A stretch of 9,841 bases of DNA from Chitinophagales bacterium (GTDB taxonomy: Bacteria > Bacteroidota > Bacteroidia > Chitinophagales > JADIYW01), in NCBI GenBank assembly GCA_020848315.1, contig JADLAH010000158.1, forward strand, positions 1-9,841. The letters are read 5' to 3'. The translations under genes and the position numbers were made by a program. The stretch's first letter is position 1, and each line of letters starts with the position of its first letter. The notes beneath the pieces are model-generated. The model made no database searches and was not told the DNA's origin. It saw only the letters and a list, made by a program, of their open reading frames with translations. Below are positions 1 to 7,666 of this stretch, piece after piece.

Positions 1-21
1 AACAGGAGTTTGTCACCGTAA

Positions 22-29
22 TATTTTTG
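22..29 (+). promoter_or_regulatory. candidate Bacteroidota -7 promoter element
   Basis: The octamer TATTTTTG fits the TAnnTTTG -7 consensus used by the primary sigma factor of Bacteroidota. It lies about 70 bases before the chosen ATG of the protease gene, which would give a leader of roughly 65 bases. The matching -33 element would fall at or just outside the left edge, so only half of the promoter can be seen. Such an A/T-rich octamer also occurs by chance, so this is a weak call. Confidence 0.2.
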
Positions 30-101
30 CAATTGCTGTACAGAAAGATAGTTCATGGCGCAAAAATACGCTTAGTTCGCAAAATAATTTTAAATTTATC
101 T

Positions 102-1334
102 ATGCGCAGCATCTTTGCCCTTCTTTTATTGTATCTGCTTACCTGCAACTGTCAGGTTTCGGCATCCAATATCAAATCCTACAGCATCTCCGGCAAAGAC
201 GGAAAAACCACCTTTCCTTTCCGCTTATTCAACAATATCCTCGTGGTAGACGTGGCCATAGACGGAAAAGACTCCATGAAATTCATCTTCGATTCCGGCT
301 GCAAGAGCACCATCATCATACATCCGAAATGGCTGGATAGCTTTAATGTCAATTACAACAAAAAAATCTTCTTTGCCGGCCTCGGATACAAGGATTCCAT
401 AGAAACTTACCGAATTGATGGCGCAAGTTTATCATTGGGCAACATGAAAGGCGAACATGTTCCCGTGTATATCCTGAGCCGCGATTCCATGAACATTGAC
501 ACCTATCTCGGTATTGACATTGACGGCATCTTTGGTGCGGAGATTTTTGAGAAATTCTATGTACATATCAATTACAAAACTCATCAGATAGAGTTGTACA
601 ACAAAAAACCTGAGAAAAAAATCAACCGGCATTACACGCGCCTTCCCGTCAGCATTTACAAAAGCAAGGGCTACCTGAACAGCATGATTCTTAATAAATC
701 CACGCAATTATTCAGTGCGGAACTACTGCTGGATACCGGCGCAAACGTCGCGGTCATCATTAAGAACAAGGAACCCGAAGATCTGAAAGTACAACCCTAT
801 ATCGAAGCGGAACTGGGAGAAGGATTATCGGGTACCATGTACTCCAAAATCGGTCGTTTATCCAATCTCTTCATCGATACCTTTCATATCAAAAACACCA
901 TTGTATCATTTCAGGAAACTCCGATTACCATTAAGGAATCTAATGAAGATGCGCTGAATGGCAATATCGGTAATGAAATCCTGTACCGCTTTGATATTTT
1001 CTACGCCTATCCGGAAAAAGCTATTTACTTAAAGCCGGGTAAACATTACCACGATCCCTACTATTTTAATGTTTCCAATATTATCCTGTTGGAAAACCGA
1101 ACCCACAATGGCGGATATCTTGTCAAAAGCATTGCAAGTCAGTCGCCGCCACTGATAGCCGGCCTGCAGAAAGGTGATGAAATCATCCGTATAGACGGCT
1201 ACGACTGTCACAGAATACCACTGGAAGACGCGTTGCTGCTGTTGAATAAAAGGATGGGCAAAAAAATCAGCGTAACGTTTATTCGCAACCATGTAAAACA
1301 GAAAATAACTTACAAACTGGAAAGTATTATTTAA
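102..1334 (+). CDS. retropepsin-like aspartic protease with C-terminal PDZ domain, exported
   Basis: This is a predicted exported or periplasmic aspartic peptidase of the retropepsin-like type, substrate unknown. From the ATG at 102 it has 410 residues. An N-terminal hydrophobic stretch (about residues 4-18) reads as a signal peptide; cleavage could follow the VSA motif, or a Cys in LLTC could be lipidated, although Thr at -1 is not ideal for a lipobox. Two retropepsin lobes follow. The first has FDSG at about 63-66 and the Ile-Phe-Gly of DGIFG at about 143-145. The second has LDTG at about 210-213 and NIGNEIL at about 288-294. A PDZ domain occupies roughly 325-400, with the typical GLQKGDEIIRIDG turn. 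The frame is open back to a TTG at 27, but ATG 102 puts the signal peptide at the start. It is the first of four same-strand genes, 26 bp before the next. The fold and family are clear, the biological role is not. Confidence 0.8.
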   Translation: MRSIFALLLLYLLTCNCQVSASNIKSYSISGKDGKTTFPFRLFNNILVVDVAIDGKDSMKFIFDSGCKSTIIIHPKWLDSFNVNYNKKIFFAGLGYKDSIETYRIDGASLSLGNMKGEHVPVYILSRDSMNIDTYLGIDIDGIFGAEIFEKFYVHINYKTHQIELYNKKPEKKINRHYTRLPVSIYKSKGYLNSMILNKSTQLFSAELLLDTGANVAVIIKNKEPEDLKVQPYIEAELGEGLSGTMYSKIGRLSNLFIDTFHIKNTIVSFQETPITIKESNEDALNGNIGNEILYRFDIFYAYPEKAIYLKPGKHYHDPYYFNVSNIILLENRTHNGGYLVKSIASQSPPLIAGLQKGDEIIRIDGYDCHRIPLEDALLLLNKRMGKKISVTFIRNHVKQKITYKLESII

Positions 1335-1360
1335 GCATATCAACATTTAAAACAAACACT

Positions 1361-2365
1361 ATGAAAGCCATTTATTTAGTAAAAAACGGGAAACCCAAAG
1401 ACGCTTTTGAATTCAGAGACATCGAAATCACGGGGCCGGCAGCGGATGAGGTGGGTGTTATTGTCGAAGCCTCCGGAATAAACTTCGCGGATGTGGTGGC
1501 ACGCCTCGGCGACTATCGGGACTGCCCGCCCCTGCCCACTGTAGTGGGCTATGAAGCAGTAGGACGAGTGGAAAAAGTAGGCAAAGACATCACCTCCGTA
1601 CAAAAAGGCGATCGTGTACTTGTATTTACGCGCTTTGGCGGCTACAGTCAATATGTTATTCAGAAAGAAAATGCGATTGCCAAAATCGGAGAAGAAATGG
1701 ATGCGGGCAAAGCGTTGGCGCTGGCAACACAATACAGTACCGCTTATTATTCCTGTGCTGTGGCCACGAATATTATGCCCAATGACAATGTGCTGATTCA
1801 TGCCGGCGCAGGCGGCGTGGGTACCGCGCTGATACAGCTTTGCAAATTGAAAAAAGCCAAAGTATATGCTACTGCGGGCAGCGATGCCAAACTCGAATAC
1901 TGCCGTCGTCAGGGTGCAGATGTTGTTATCAATTACGTCAAGGAAGACTTTTCAAAAGTCATCAAAGAGCCCATCGATGTTGCCTTCGACAGTCTGGGGG
2001 CAGATACTTTCCGCAAAACGTATAAAATGCTTAATAAAGGCGGCAGAATCGTGGGATATGGCGCGTCTTCCATGACCGATGCCAAAAACATTTTCATGAA
2101 AGCCAAGATGGGAGCCGCATTCGGGATATACCATCCTGCTCAATTGCTGATGGAATGCCGCAGTATCATTGGCATCAATATGCTGCGCGTGGCCGACTAC
2201 AGACCGGATATACTTAAATACTGCATGGAACAGGTCATTCAACTGCTGCATGAAGGAAAAATCAATCCGCATGTTGGAAAGATGTACAAAGCCGAGGAAA
2301 TCTATCAGGCGCATGAAGATTTAGAAAACAGAAAAACAATCGGGAAAATCGGAATTATCTGGTAA
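1361..2365 (+). CDS. zinc-free MDR family oxidoreductase (quinone oxidoreductase / VAT1-like)
   Basis: This cytoplasmic enzyme belongs to the medium-chain dehydrogenase/reductase superfamily and probably uses NAD(P)H to reduce a quinone or an activated carbonyl or alkene. The 334-residue length is usual. The N-terminal GroES-like domain shows SGINFAD (38-44), typical of quinone oxidoreductases, and GYEAVGRV (63-70). The Rossmann fold follows, with the dinucleotide-binding loop GAGGVG at 149-154 and a further Gly-rich strand end at GGRIVGYG. The cysteine cluster that binds structural zinc in alcohol dehydrogenases is absent, which supports the zinc-free branch. The closest resemblance from memory is the VAT1-like group, with NPHVGKMY near the C-terminus. 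The start is an ATG 26 bp after the protease gene, with an A-rich leader. The substrate cannot be told from sequence, so no gene symbol is given. Confidence 0.88.
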   Translation: MKAIYLVKNGKPKDAFEFRDIEITGPAADEVGVIVEASGINFADVVARLGDYRDCPPLPTVVGYEAVGRVEKVGKDITSVQKGDRVLVFTRFGGYSQYVIQKENAIAKIGEEMDAGKALALATQYSTAYYSCAVATNIMPNDNVLIHAGAGGVGTALIQLCKLKKAKVYATAGSDAKLEYCRRQGADVVINYVKEDFSKVIKEPIDVAFDSLGADTFRKTYKMLNKGGRIVGYGASSMTDAKNIFMKAKMGAAFGIYHPAQLLMECRSIIGINMLRVADYRPDILKYCMEQVIQLLHEGKINPHVGKMYKAEEIYQAHEDLENRKTIGKIGIIW

Positions 2366-2370
2366 TATCT

Positions 2371-2378
2371 GATATTTG
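2371..2378 (+). promoter_or_regulatory. weak candidate -7 element before queG
   Basis: GATATTTG in the 29-bp gap before queG differs at one base from the TAnnTTTG consensus of Bacteroidota. No convincing -33 TTG was seen at the expected distance upstream. The start codon follows 16 bases later, so any transcript from here would have a very short leader. Cotranscription from the upstream genes is just as likely. Confidence 0.12.
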
Positions 2379-2394
2379 CAGTACAAACAAAACA

Positions 2395-3342
2395 TTGTCT
2401 ACAACGCTGACATATCGCTCTCAGGTGGTGAAATCCATCGCAAGAGAACTAGGATTTTCGCATTGCGGAATCGCAGAAGCCGGCTTTTTGGAAGAAGAAG
2501 CGCCGCGACTCGAGAACTGGCTGAAGCAAGGATTTCAGGGTGAGATGCATTACATGGAAAACCATTTTGACAAGCGTCTGGATCCGCGACTGCTGGTGGA
2601 TGGTGCCAGGACTGTCATCTCGCTAACTTACAACTATTACACCACGGAGCAACAAAACACAGACGCTCCCCGTATCTCCAAATATGCCTACGGAGAAGAT
2701 TATCATCAGGTGGTAAAGGAAAAGCTGGCCGAAATGATGCATCGTTTATCGGAAACGTTGGGTGAAATACACGGACGCGTATTTGTGGATTCCGCACCGG
2801 TGATGGAACGTGCATGGGCAGCAAAGAGCGGCATCGGCTGGATTGGCAAGCATTCTCTGCTCATCAACAAACAGCAGGGTTCGTTTTTCTTTCTGGCGGA
2901 GATGATTATTGATATGGAAATGGCATACGACGCGCCGTTTAACAGCCATCACTGTGGCACCTGCACGGCCTGCATAGATGCCTGCCCAACACAGGCCATC
3001 GTGGCAGACAAGGTGGTGGATGGCAGCAAATGCATTTCTTATTTCACCATTGAGCTCAAAGACCAGTTGCCGGATGCCTTCCGCGACCAGTTTGACGACT
3101 GGATGTTCGGCTGCGATGTTTGTCAGGACGTCTGTCCGTGGAACAGGTTTTCCATACAACACCGGGAACCGCGATTTCAACCTGACAGCAGACTGCTTTC
3201 CATGAACAGAAAAGAGTGGATGGAAATAACGGAGGAATTATTCAGGGAATTATTTCGGAAATCGGCCGTAAAACGCACAAAATATTCCGGATTAACCAGA
3301 AATATCCGATTTTTGACAACAAAAGCAGATACTAAAGACTGA
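2395..3342 (+). CDS. queG: epoxyqueuosine reductase QueG
   Basis: QueG catalyses the last step of queuosine synthesis: cobalamin-dependent reduction of epoxyqueuosine to queuosine at tRNA position 34, in the cytoplasm. The 315-residue product starts with the family pattern [12 protein letters not shown] (19-30). It has the motif [19 protein letters not shown] (131-149), in which Asp132 is the likely catalytic acid. Eight cysteines sit in the double 4Fe-4S arrangement: 187, 190, 193, 197 in [13 protein letters not shown], 213 in KCISYFTIE, and 240, 243, 247 in [11 protein letters not shown]. The C-terminal [15 protein letters not shown] is also typical. No in-frame ATG exists near the expected N-terminus; TTG at 2395 fits the family length best, and a start slightly downstream is possible. 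The TGA stop lies 4 bp before the next ATG, so the two genes are probably cotranscribed. Confidence 0.95.
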   Translation: MSTTLTYRSQVVKSIARELGFSHCGIAEAGFLEEEAPRLENWLKQGFQGEMHYMENHFDKRLDPRLLVDGARTVISLTYNYYTTEQQNTDAPRISKYAYGEDYHQVVKEKLAEMMHRLSETLGEIHGRVFVDSAPVMERAWAAKSGIGWIGKHSLLINKQQGSFFFLAEMIIDMEMAYDAPFNSHHCGTCTACIDACPTQAIVADKVVDGSKCISYFTIELKDQLPDAFRDQFDDWMFGCDVCQDVCPWNRFSIQHREPRFQPDSRLLSMNRKEWMEITEELFRELFRKSAVKRTKYSGLTRNIRFLTTKADTKD

Positions 3343-3346
3343 CGAT

Positions 3347-3928
3347 ATGAAAACATCCATCAATATTCTCATCATAGCCGCCCTCTTTTCCGGCTGCCAA
3401 CCTAAAGGAACATCTAATACGGAGCAGACGGCGGAAATCAGCGATACTACCTACCGGCACATCGGTGATTCCATTACGCTCAGGGCGCAGCAGACTTTAG
3501 TGAATCAGGTGCTCGCCGCCATTGGAGAAGGCGGTGCCACACATGCTGTTACCTTTTGTTCGCTGAATGCCGGACCGATTACGGATTCCCTTTCTGACTA
3601 CTATGCTACTAAAATACAGCGCATTTCGTCTCTCAACAGAAACTCCGGGAATACGCCTGCAACGGAGACGGACAGTCAGATGTTGGCATATTTCAGCACC
3701 GCAGCTTTACAGCAAAAAGACACCGTCGTACATGTCGGCAAAAGCGTGTTGTACTACAAGCCCATCAGAATCGGAATGACGGCATGTCTGCAATGCCATG
3801 GAGACACAAAAAAAGATATTGCACCGGAAACGTTGGCATTGCTGCAGGAAAAATATCCGCAGGACAAAGCGATCGGTTATAAACTGGGTGATTTCCGCGG
3901 CTTGTGGAAGCTAACGCTGAAGGAATAA
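3347..3928 (+). CDS. lipoprotein with Tll0287-like (DUF3365) heme domain
   Basis: This is a predicted membrane-anchored, c-type heme protein of the Tll0287-like/DUF3365 group, 193 residues long. A lipoprotein signal is visible: charged start, hydrophobic stretch, and LFSGC with the lipidated Cys at 17. The DUF3365 core includes FCSLNAGP (70-77), RISSLNRNSGNTPATE (92-107, matching the family's RxSxxxRNPxNxP element) and the heme site ACLQCHGD (146-153), with Cys147, Cys150 and His151. It ends with GYKLGDFRGLWKL, also typical. These domains are known as heme-binding modules of redox or ligand sensors and respiratory-linked proteins; here there is no attached kinase or chemotaxis module. It starts 4 bp after queG and ends exactly next to the convergent cbb3 operon, so a link to respiration is attractive but unproven. 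Confidence 0.85.
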   Translation: MKTSINILIIAALFSGCQPKGTSNTEQTAEISDTTYRHIGDSITLRAQQTLVNQVLAAIGEGGATHAVTFCSLNAGPITDSLSDYYATKIQRISSLNRNSGNTPATETDSQMLAYFSTAALQQKDTVVHVGKSVLYYKPIRIGMTACLQCHGDTKKDIAPETLALLQEKYPQDKAIGYKLGDFRGLWKLTLKE

Positions 3929-4645
3929 TCAATGCTTTTTGTGGCAACAACTTTCTGTGCCGCTTTCCGTCTTTTTCATTTCCGGACTAAGATACGGAAT
4001 GCCCAGGTTGAGGCCGCGAAGGATGAGCAGTACAGCCATCAGCACAATAAAAACGGGCACCATACGGCGCATGGTGTTACGCCATTGCACGGAGATGTAT
4101 TTCCCCAGCACTGTCACCATAAACATAATGGGAAAAGTCCCCATTCCGAAGCCCGCCATAAACAGGGCGCTCTTCCATATTGCACCGGTAGCCACCGCAC
4201 CGGCCACAGCTACATAGACCAGTCCGCACGGCAGAAAGCCGTTCAGAAATCCGATTAAAAGAAAAGTGTAACTTTTTTTCTCCCCGGTCATCAGTTGACC
4301 GAGACGCTGCTTGAGCCACGTCGTGAATCTTTCAAAAAGACGGATACGGATAAATGTAGCGGAAGAAAAGAAAAAGAATAGCAGCAATAAAACACCCAAT
4401 GCAATCGACAGGGACTGCTGATAGCCACCGATAAAAAACTGCTTCCCTACTACACCGAAGATAGCACCAATAACGGCATATGCCAGTACTCGCCCCAGGT
4501 TGTACAATGAGATGACGCCGAGTCTTTTCAGGGGCGATGCATCCTGCACAGGCAATGTAAGTGCGATGGGACCGCACATACCGACACAATGGAAACTCCC
4601 CAGTATGCCGATGGTAAAACCTGCTATCAGAATCTGAAACAACAT
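3929..4645 (-). CDS. TauE/SafE (DsbD_2-type) membrane protein of the cbb3 locus
   Basis: This 238-residue polytopic membrane protein belongs to the sulfite exporter TauE/SafE family in its DsbD-like form (COG2836 type), often found beside cbb3 oxidase genes. I count about six hydrophobic segments, near 4-30, 45-66, 80-97, 126-152, 158-181 and 195-211. The N-terminal GSFHCVGMCGP (16-25) supplies His19, Cys20, Met23 and Cys24, and GFLPCGLVY (136-144) supplies a second conserved Cys140; these are the family's signature residues. The last residues, ESCCHKKH, add two Cys and two His that could bind a metal. The start ATG overlaps the ccoH stop by one base (TAATG), so translation is probably coupled. 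By context it may move copper or electrons for oxidase assembly. This is inference; the substrate is unknown. The family name should not be read as evidence for sulfite export. Confidence 0.88.
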   Translation of the reverse strand: MLFQILIAGFTIGILGSFHCVGMCGPIALTLPVQDASPLKRLGVISLYNLGRVLAYAVIGAIFGVVGKQFFIGGYQQSLSIALGVLLLLFFFFSSATFIRIRLFERFTTWLKQRLGQLMTGEKKSYTFLLIGFLNGFLPCGLVYVAVAGAVATGAIWKSALFMAGFGMGTFPIMFMVTVLGKYISVQWRNTMRRMVPVFIVLMAVLLILRGLNLGIPYLSPEMKKTESGTESCCHKKH

Positions 4646-5082
4646 TATTGCACGGTAAAAAACTGCTCGGAATAGTAGGATGTTGTATCATTCAGCCAGC
4701 TGATACGAACATTATAATAGCCGGGCTTTACTGATTTACCTGAGATCTGCTGCACTCCGGAATCGTCCGCCTGCATCGGCACTGTCAGGTCTTTGGATTG
4801 ATCAGAAGGACATAAGAACTCTATGGAGCCTTCTTCTACTGCAGTGACAGCAACTTGCGGGAAGCGTATCACCACATTGCCGCCTTCATTGCTGATGCGT
4901 ACATCTTCCTTCAAAGCCTGCAGGTTTTCTTTCCCATCTATCACTGACTGATATTTCAGTTCCTGTGCATAATAATTAGAGTCCTGCATTTCGTTGGTCT
5001 GCTGCATCGCTACGTATACCATTCCCAATATAAAAACGATGAATACCACATAGGTTAATAATATCTTATATCCCCAACTCAT
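4645..5082 (-). CDS. ccoH: CcoH/FixH, cbb3 oxidase assembly protein
   Basis: CcoH (FixH family) is a single-span membrane protein that associates with the cbb3 oxidase and is needed for its stable assembly. The 145-residue product has one N-terminal membrane anchor (about 6-26), then a conserved stretch, SNYYAQELKYQSVID (35-49), typical of FixH. A periplasmic beta-rich domain follows, with IEFLCPSD (87-94) and a C-terminal GYYNVRISWL (121-130). It follows ccoG after a 15-bp gap and overlaps the next gene by one base. Sequence conservation in this family is low, so the call rests on the anchor, the YYxxELxYQ pattern, the length and the position directly after ccoG. Confidence 0.88.
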   Translation of the reverse strand: MSWGYKILLTYVVFIVFILGMVYVAMQQTNEMQDSNYYAQELKYQSVIDGKENLQALKEDVRISNEGGNVVIRFPQVAVTAVEEGSIEFLCPSDQSKDLTVPMQADDSGVQQISGKSVKPGYYNVRISWLNDTTSYYSEQFFTVQ

Positions 5083-5097
5083 ACTGTATAATTTAAT

Positions 5098-6501
5098 TTA
5101 GATGAACGGCCCCAGGAAAGTGGTTTTAACCGTTTGAATTTTTTCTCCGTTCTGATAAACACCTACTTTTAATTCACTCTTCCGCTCTTTAATTTCTTTC
5201 TGGTCTACAATGATAAAGAAAGTAGCCACATTAACGGATTCTTTTTTCAATTCCAGAGAATGGGTTCCGATCAGCTTCACCTCACCTTCCATCCCTTCGA
5301 GTTTCAATTCAAGAGGAATATTCCGGTTGGTTTTATTGATAATTTTGGCATTGTAGAGATTGCTCAGTTTGTTATCCGGCAATTCCTGATACAATTGTCC
5401 GCCTGCGCGGGTAATATGTGTATCCACGGATTTTCGGGTAGCAATCAATGCTGTCAATACCAGCAGCAATATGACTAACAATGCAGTGTATGCTTTAATT
5501 CTCGGTGTAAACGATAGTTTTTTACCTTCTGCAATGCCATTTTCTGATGCATAACGTATCAGTCCTTTTTCCAGACCGACCTTCTCCATCATGTAATCGC
5601 ACGCATCCATACAAGCCGTACAGTTAACGCAATCCAACTGCGTTCCGTTTCTGATATCAATACCGGTCGGGCAGACATTCACACACTGATGACAATCAAT
5701 GCAATCACCGATGGTGCGTTCCTGTTTTTTATTGAATTTCCCACGTGGTTCACCACGTTTATAATCATAGGCCACCAGCATGGTGTCTTTATCAAACATC
5801 ACACCTTGCAGACGACCATACGGGCAAATGGTAGTACATACAATTTCTCTTACAAATGCAAACACACCATAAAACATAAATGTGAAAGCGATTAAACCGA
5901 GGAATAACGCCAGGTGTTCAGAGATAGGCTCACGGATGATTTGTATAAGTCTGTCCACGCCAAAAATATAAGACAGGAATGTATTGGCTATCAGGAAAGA
6001 AATGAAGAAGAACACGGCGTGTTTTAATCCTTTCTTCGCCACTTTTTTACCATTCCAAGGTCCATTATTCAGCAATTTCTGTTCTGCAGGATTACCTTCA
6101 ATCCACCACTCTATCTTTCTGAATATCATCTCCATAAAAATAGTTTGCGGACAAACCCAACCGCAGAACAAACGACCGTACACGACGGTAAATAGCGTTA
6201 CAAACACAATGGAAGCAATCATCGCGATGGCGAATATGTAGAAATCCTGCGGCCAGAAAATCTTACTGAAGAGGATAAACTTACCTTCCAATACATTTAG
6301 TAACATAAATGGCATGCCATTCACTTTAATGAACGGCATGCCAAAAAATACAATCAGATAGAATACGGTAAGAATGTTGCGATAGTTGTAATAGCGGCCA
6401 TGCGGCTTTAATACATACAACCAGTTTCTCGCTCCTTTTTCCGTCACAGTACTAACCCTGTCTCTGTAGGTCGAACCGTGTTCCAATTCATCTAAATCCA
6501 T
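5098..6501 (-). CDS. ccoG: CcoG/FixG/RdxA, 4Fe-4S cbb3 oxidase accessory protein
   Basis: CcoG is a membrane iron-sulfur protein of cbb3 oxidase biogenesis; family members are reported to reduce Cu(II) to Cu(I) for delivery to the CuB site. The 467-residue product shows about five membrane segments (near 42-58, 86-108, 161-180, 198-217, 336-354). Cys pairs sit at membrane edges: FCGWVCPQ (Cys113, Cys117) and VCTTICPYGR (Cys222, Cys226). A cytoplasmic ferredoxin domain contains CIDCHQCVNVCP (267, 270, 273, 277) and CVNCTACMDAC (291, 294, 297, 301), enough for two 4Fe-4S clusters. The C-terminal third is a periplasmic Ig-like domain (FixG_C, about 365-467). The ATG lies 9 bp after ccoP, and the gap sequence GAAGAAAAC is purine-rich and could serve as a ribosome site. 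All key cysteines are present. Confidence 0.96.
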   Translation of the reverse strand: MDLDELEHGSTYRDRVSTVTEKGARNWLYVLKPHGRYYNYRNILTVFYLIVFFGMPFIKVNGMPFMLLNVLEGKFILFSKIFWPQDFYIFAIAMIASIVFVTLFTVVYGRLFCGWVCPQTIFMEMIFRKIEWWIEGNPAEQKLLNNGPWNGKKVAKKGLKHAVFFFISFLIANTFLSYIFGVDRLIQIIREPISEHLALFLGLIAFTFMFYGVFAFVREIVCTTICPYGRLQGVMFDKDTMLVAYDYKRGEPRGKFNKKQERTIGDCIDCHQCVNVCPTGIDIRNGTQLDCVNCTACMDACDYMMEKVGLEKGLIRYASENGIAEGKKLSFTPRIKAYTALLVILLLVLTALIATRKSVDTHITRAGGQLYQELPDNKLSNLYNAKIINKTNRNIPLELKLEGMEGEVKLIGTHSLELKKESVNVATFFIIVDQKEIKERKSELKVGVYQNGEKIQTVKTTFLGPFI

Positions 6502-6510
6502 GTTTTCTTC

Positions 6511-7656
6511 TTATTTTGTCTGAGTGCTGTCTGTTGTAGCCGCGTCAGCGTCGGCTGCAGATGCATCTGCACTTTCATCATACAACACTCCTTGTTTTTC
6601 TTTCGCACCAGGAGGATTAGTACCTTTCAATGTTTTGATGTAACTGGCTAATTGAGCAATCTGATTCGGAGAGAAATCATCTTTCCAAGACTTCATCCCT
6701 TTCTCCACAATACCATATTTGATGGATTTGAAGACATCGTTGATTTTACCGCCATGCAGCCAATAATCGTCTGTCAGGTTTGGACCTACGCCACCTTGTC
6801 CTTTGTCGCCGTGACAAGCGGAACAGTTGGACATATAGATTTTCTGACCTGATGCAATTTCCGCCTCGCCCAGCATTTTCACGTTAGACTCATCGATATT
6901 ATTACCTTGCAGTTTGAGCAAGGAATCCTGTAATGCTTTCGCCTGACGCATTTCCACTTCAAACTCTTCTTCCTGTGTTGGCATGGAATGAGAGATATGA
7001 TTCTGATACAAGTATACAATAGCAAAGAGGATAGTACCTAAAAATGCGGCCGTAAACCAAGGTGGGGTGATATTATCCAACTCGCGGATACCATCGTAAG
7101 AGTGGCCTGTATCCAGACTTGCCTCCTCTTCGATAGGTTTCATTTTGTTCATTTTTTCCCAGAGCGAACTTTCCTGGCCTGCAGCAATTCTTTGCGCTTT
7201 CAGTTGTTCGATACCGGTGAGGAAACGCAATGTTTTCAGGAGGAAAAGAATGGCGAATATTTCAACGACAATAAGGATAATGAACGAATAGAAATAGATT
7301 TTAGCTACATGTGCAGATGAATTATCCGCCGCAGGTGCTGCCGCTGCTGCGTCCTGTGCAAATGTCATAGATGACAGCAACAGAAAGCCAATCAGCAGCG
7401 ATACATTTTTTGCTATGGAAGACGCTTCTGCTTTTCTTTTTTTGTATAAATCAACTGCACTGTTTACCGTCATGGCTAAGACAACAATAATTAACAGCAA
7501 CACGACTGCTATCGTACACAATACGGTATTAATAGGTACAGACATGGAAGACGCAGCAGGTGCTGCCGGAGCTGTTGTCTGTGCTGCCGCGAAAGAAACG
7601 GACAAAATACTGGTTAGCACGAACATCAACCATTTTATTTTCATAACTTTTTTCAT
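6511..7656 (-). CDS. ccoP: CcoP, cbb3-type oxidase membrane cytochrome c subunit (one heme c)
   Basis: CcoP anchors cytochrome c to the cbb3 oxidase and passes electrons toward CcoO and CcoN. The 381-residue product has the FixP_N segment SYDGIRELDNITPPW followed by a membrane helix (about 186-218). A single cytochrome c domain follows, with CSACH at 278-282 and the probable axial Met in KGMKSW (Met321). Proteobacterial CcoP carries two such heme sites; only one is present here. The region before FixP_N is long and unusual: a signal-like stretch (about 8-26), an Ala/Pro linker and a helix (42-63), then again a signal-like stretch (86-100), an Ala/Pro linker and a helix (119-141). The C-terminal tail is rich in Ala, Asp and Thr. 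The first Met (7656) is used; Met5 is an alternative. It lies 10 bp after ccoQ and 9 bp before ccoG. Confidence 0.93.
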   Translation of the reverse strand: MKKVMKIKWLMFVLTSILSVSFAAAQTTAPAAPAASSMSVPINTVLCTIAVVLLLIIVVLAMTVNSAVDLYKKRKAEASSIAKNVSLLIGFLLLSSMTFAQDAAAAAPAADNSSAHVAKIYFYSFIILIVVEIFAILFLLKTLRFLTGIEQLKAQRIAAGQESSLWEKMNKMKPIEEEASLDTGHSYDGIRELDNITPPWFTAAFLGTILFAIVYLYQNHISHSMPTQEEEFEVEMRQAKALQDSLLKLQGNNIDESNVKMLGEAEIASGQKIYMSNCSACHGDKGQGGVGPNLTDDYWLHGGKINDVFKSIKYGIVEKGMKSWKDDFSPNQIAQLASYIKTLKGTNPPGAKEKQGVLYDESADASAADADAATTDSTQTK

Positions 7657-7666
7657 TGGTGTGATT

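Noticed and set aside
27..101. Start of the protease gene at the TTG at 27
   Set aside because: It would put 25 basic and polar residues before the signal peptide. The ATG at 102 gives a normal signal peptide at the very N-terminus.
2746..3180. Minus-strand frame of 144 codons inside queG
   Set aside because: It lies opposite the conserved Fe-S region of queG and has no family features; explained as a shadow of the real gene.
3932..4258. Plus-strand frame of 108 codons inside the TauE/SafE gene
   Set aside because: It is His-rich with no recognisable domain, and lies fully antisense to a clear membrane protein gene; it is a shadow frame.
5098..6501. CcoG read as NapH or another quinol-linked ferredoxin protein
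   Set aside because: The CGWVCP start motif fits both, but the length, the C-terminal Ig-like domain and the position between ccoP and ccoH fit CcoG/FixG.
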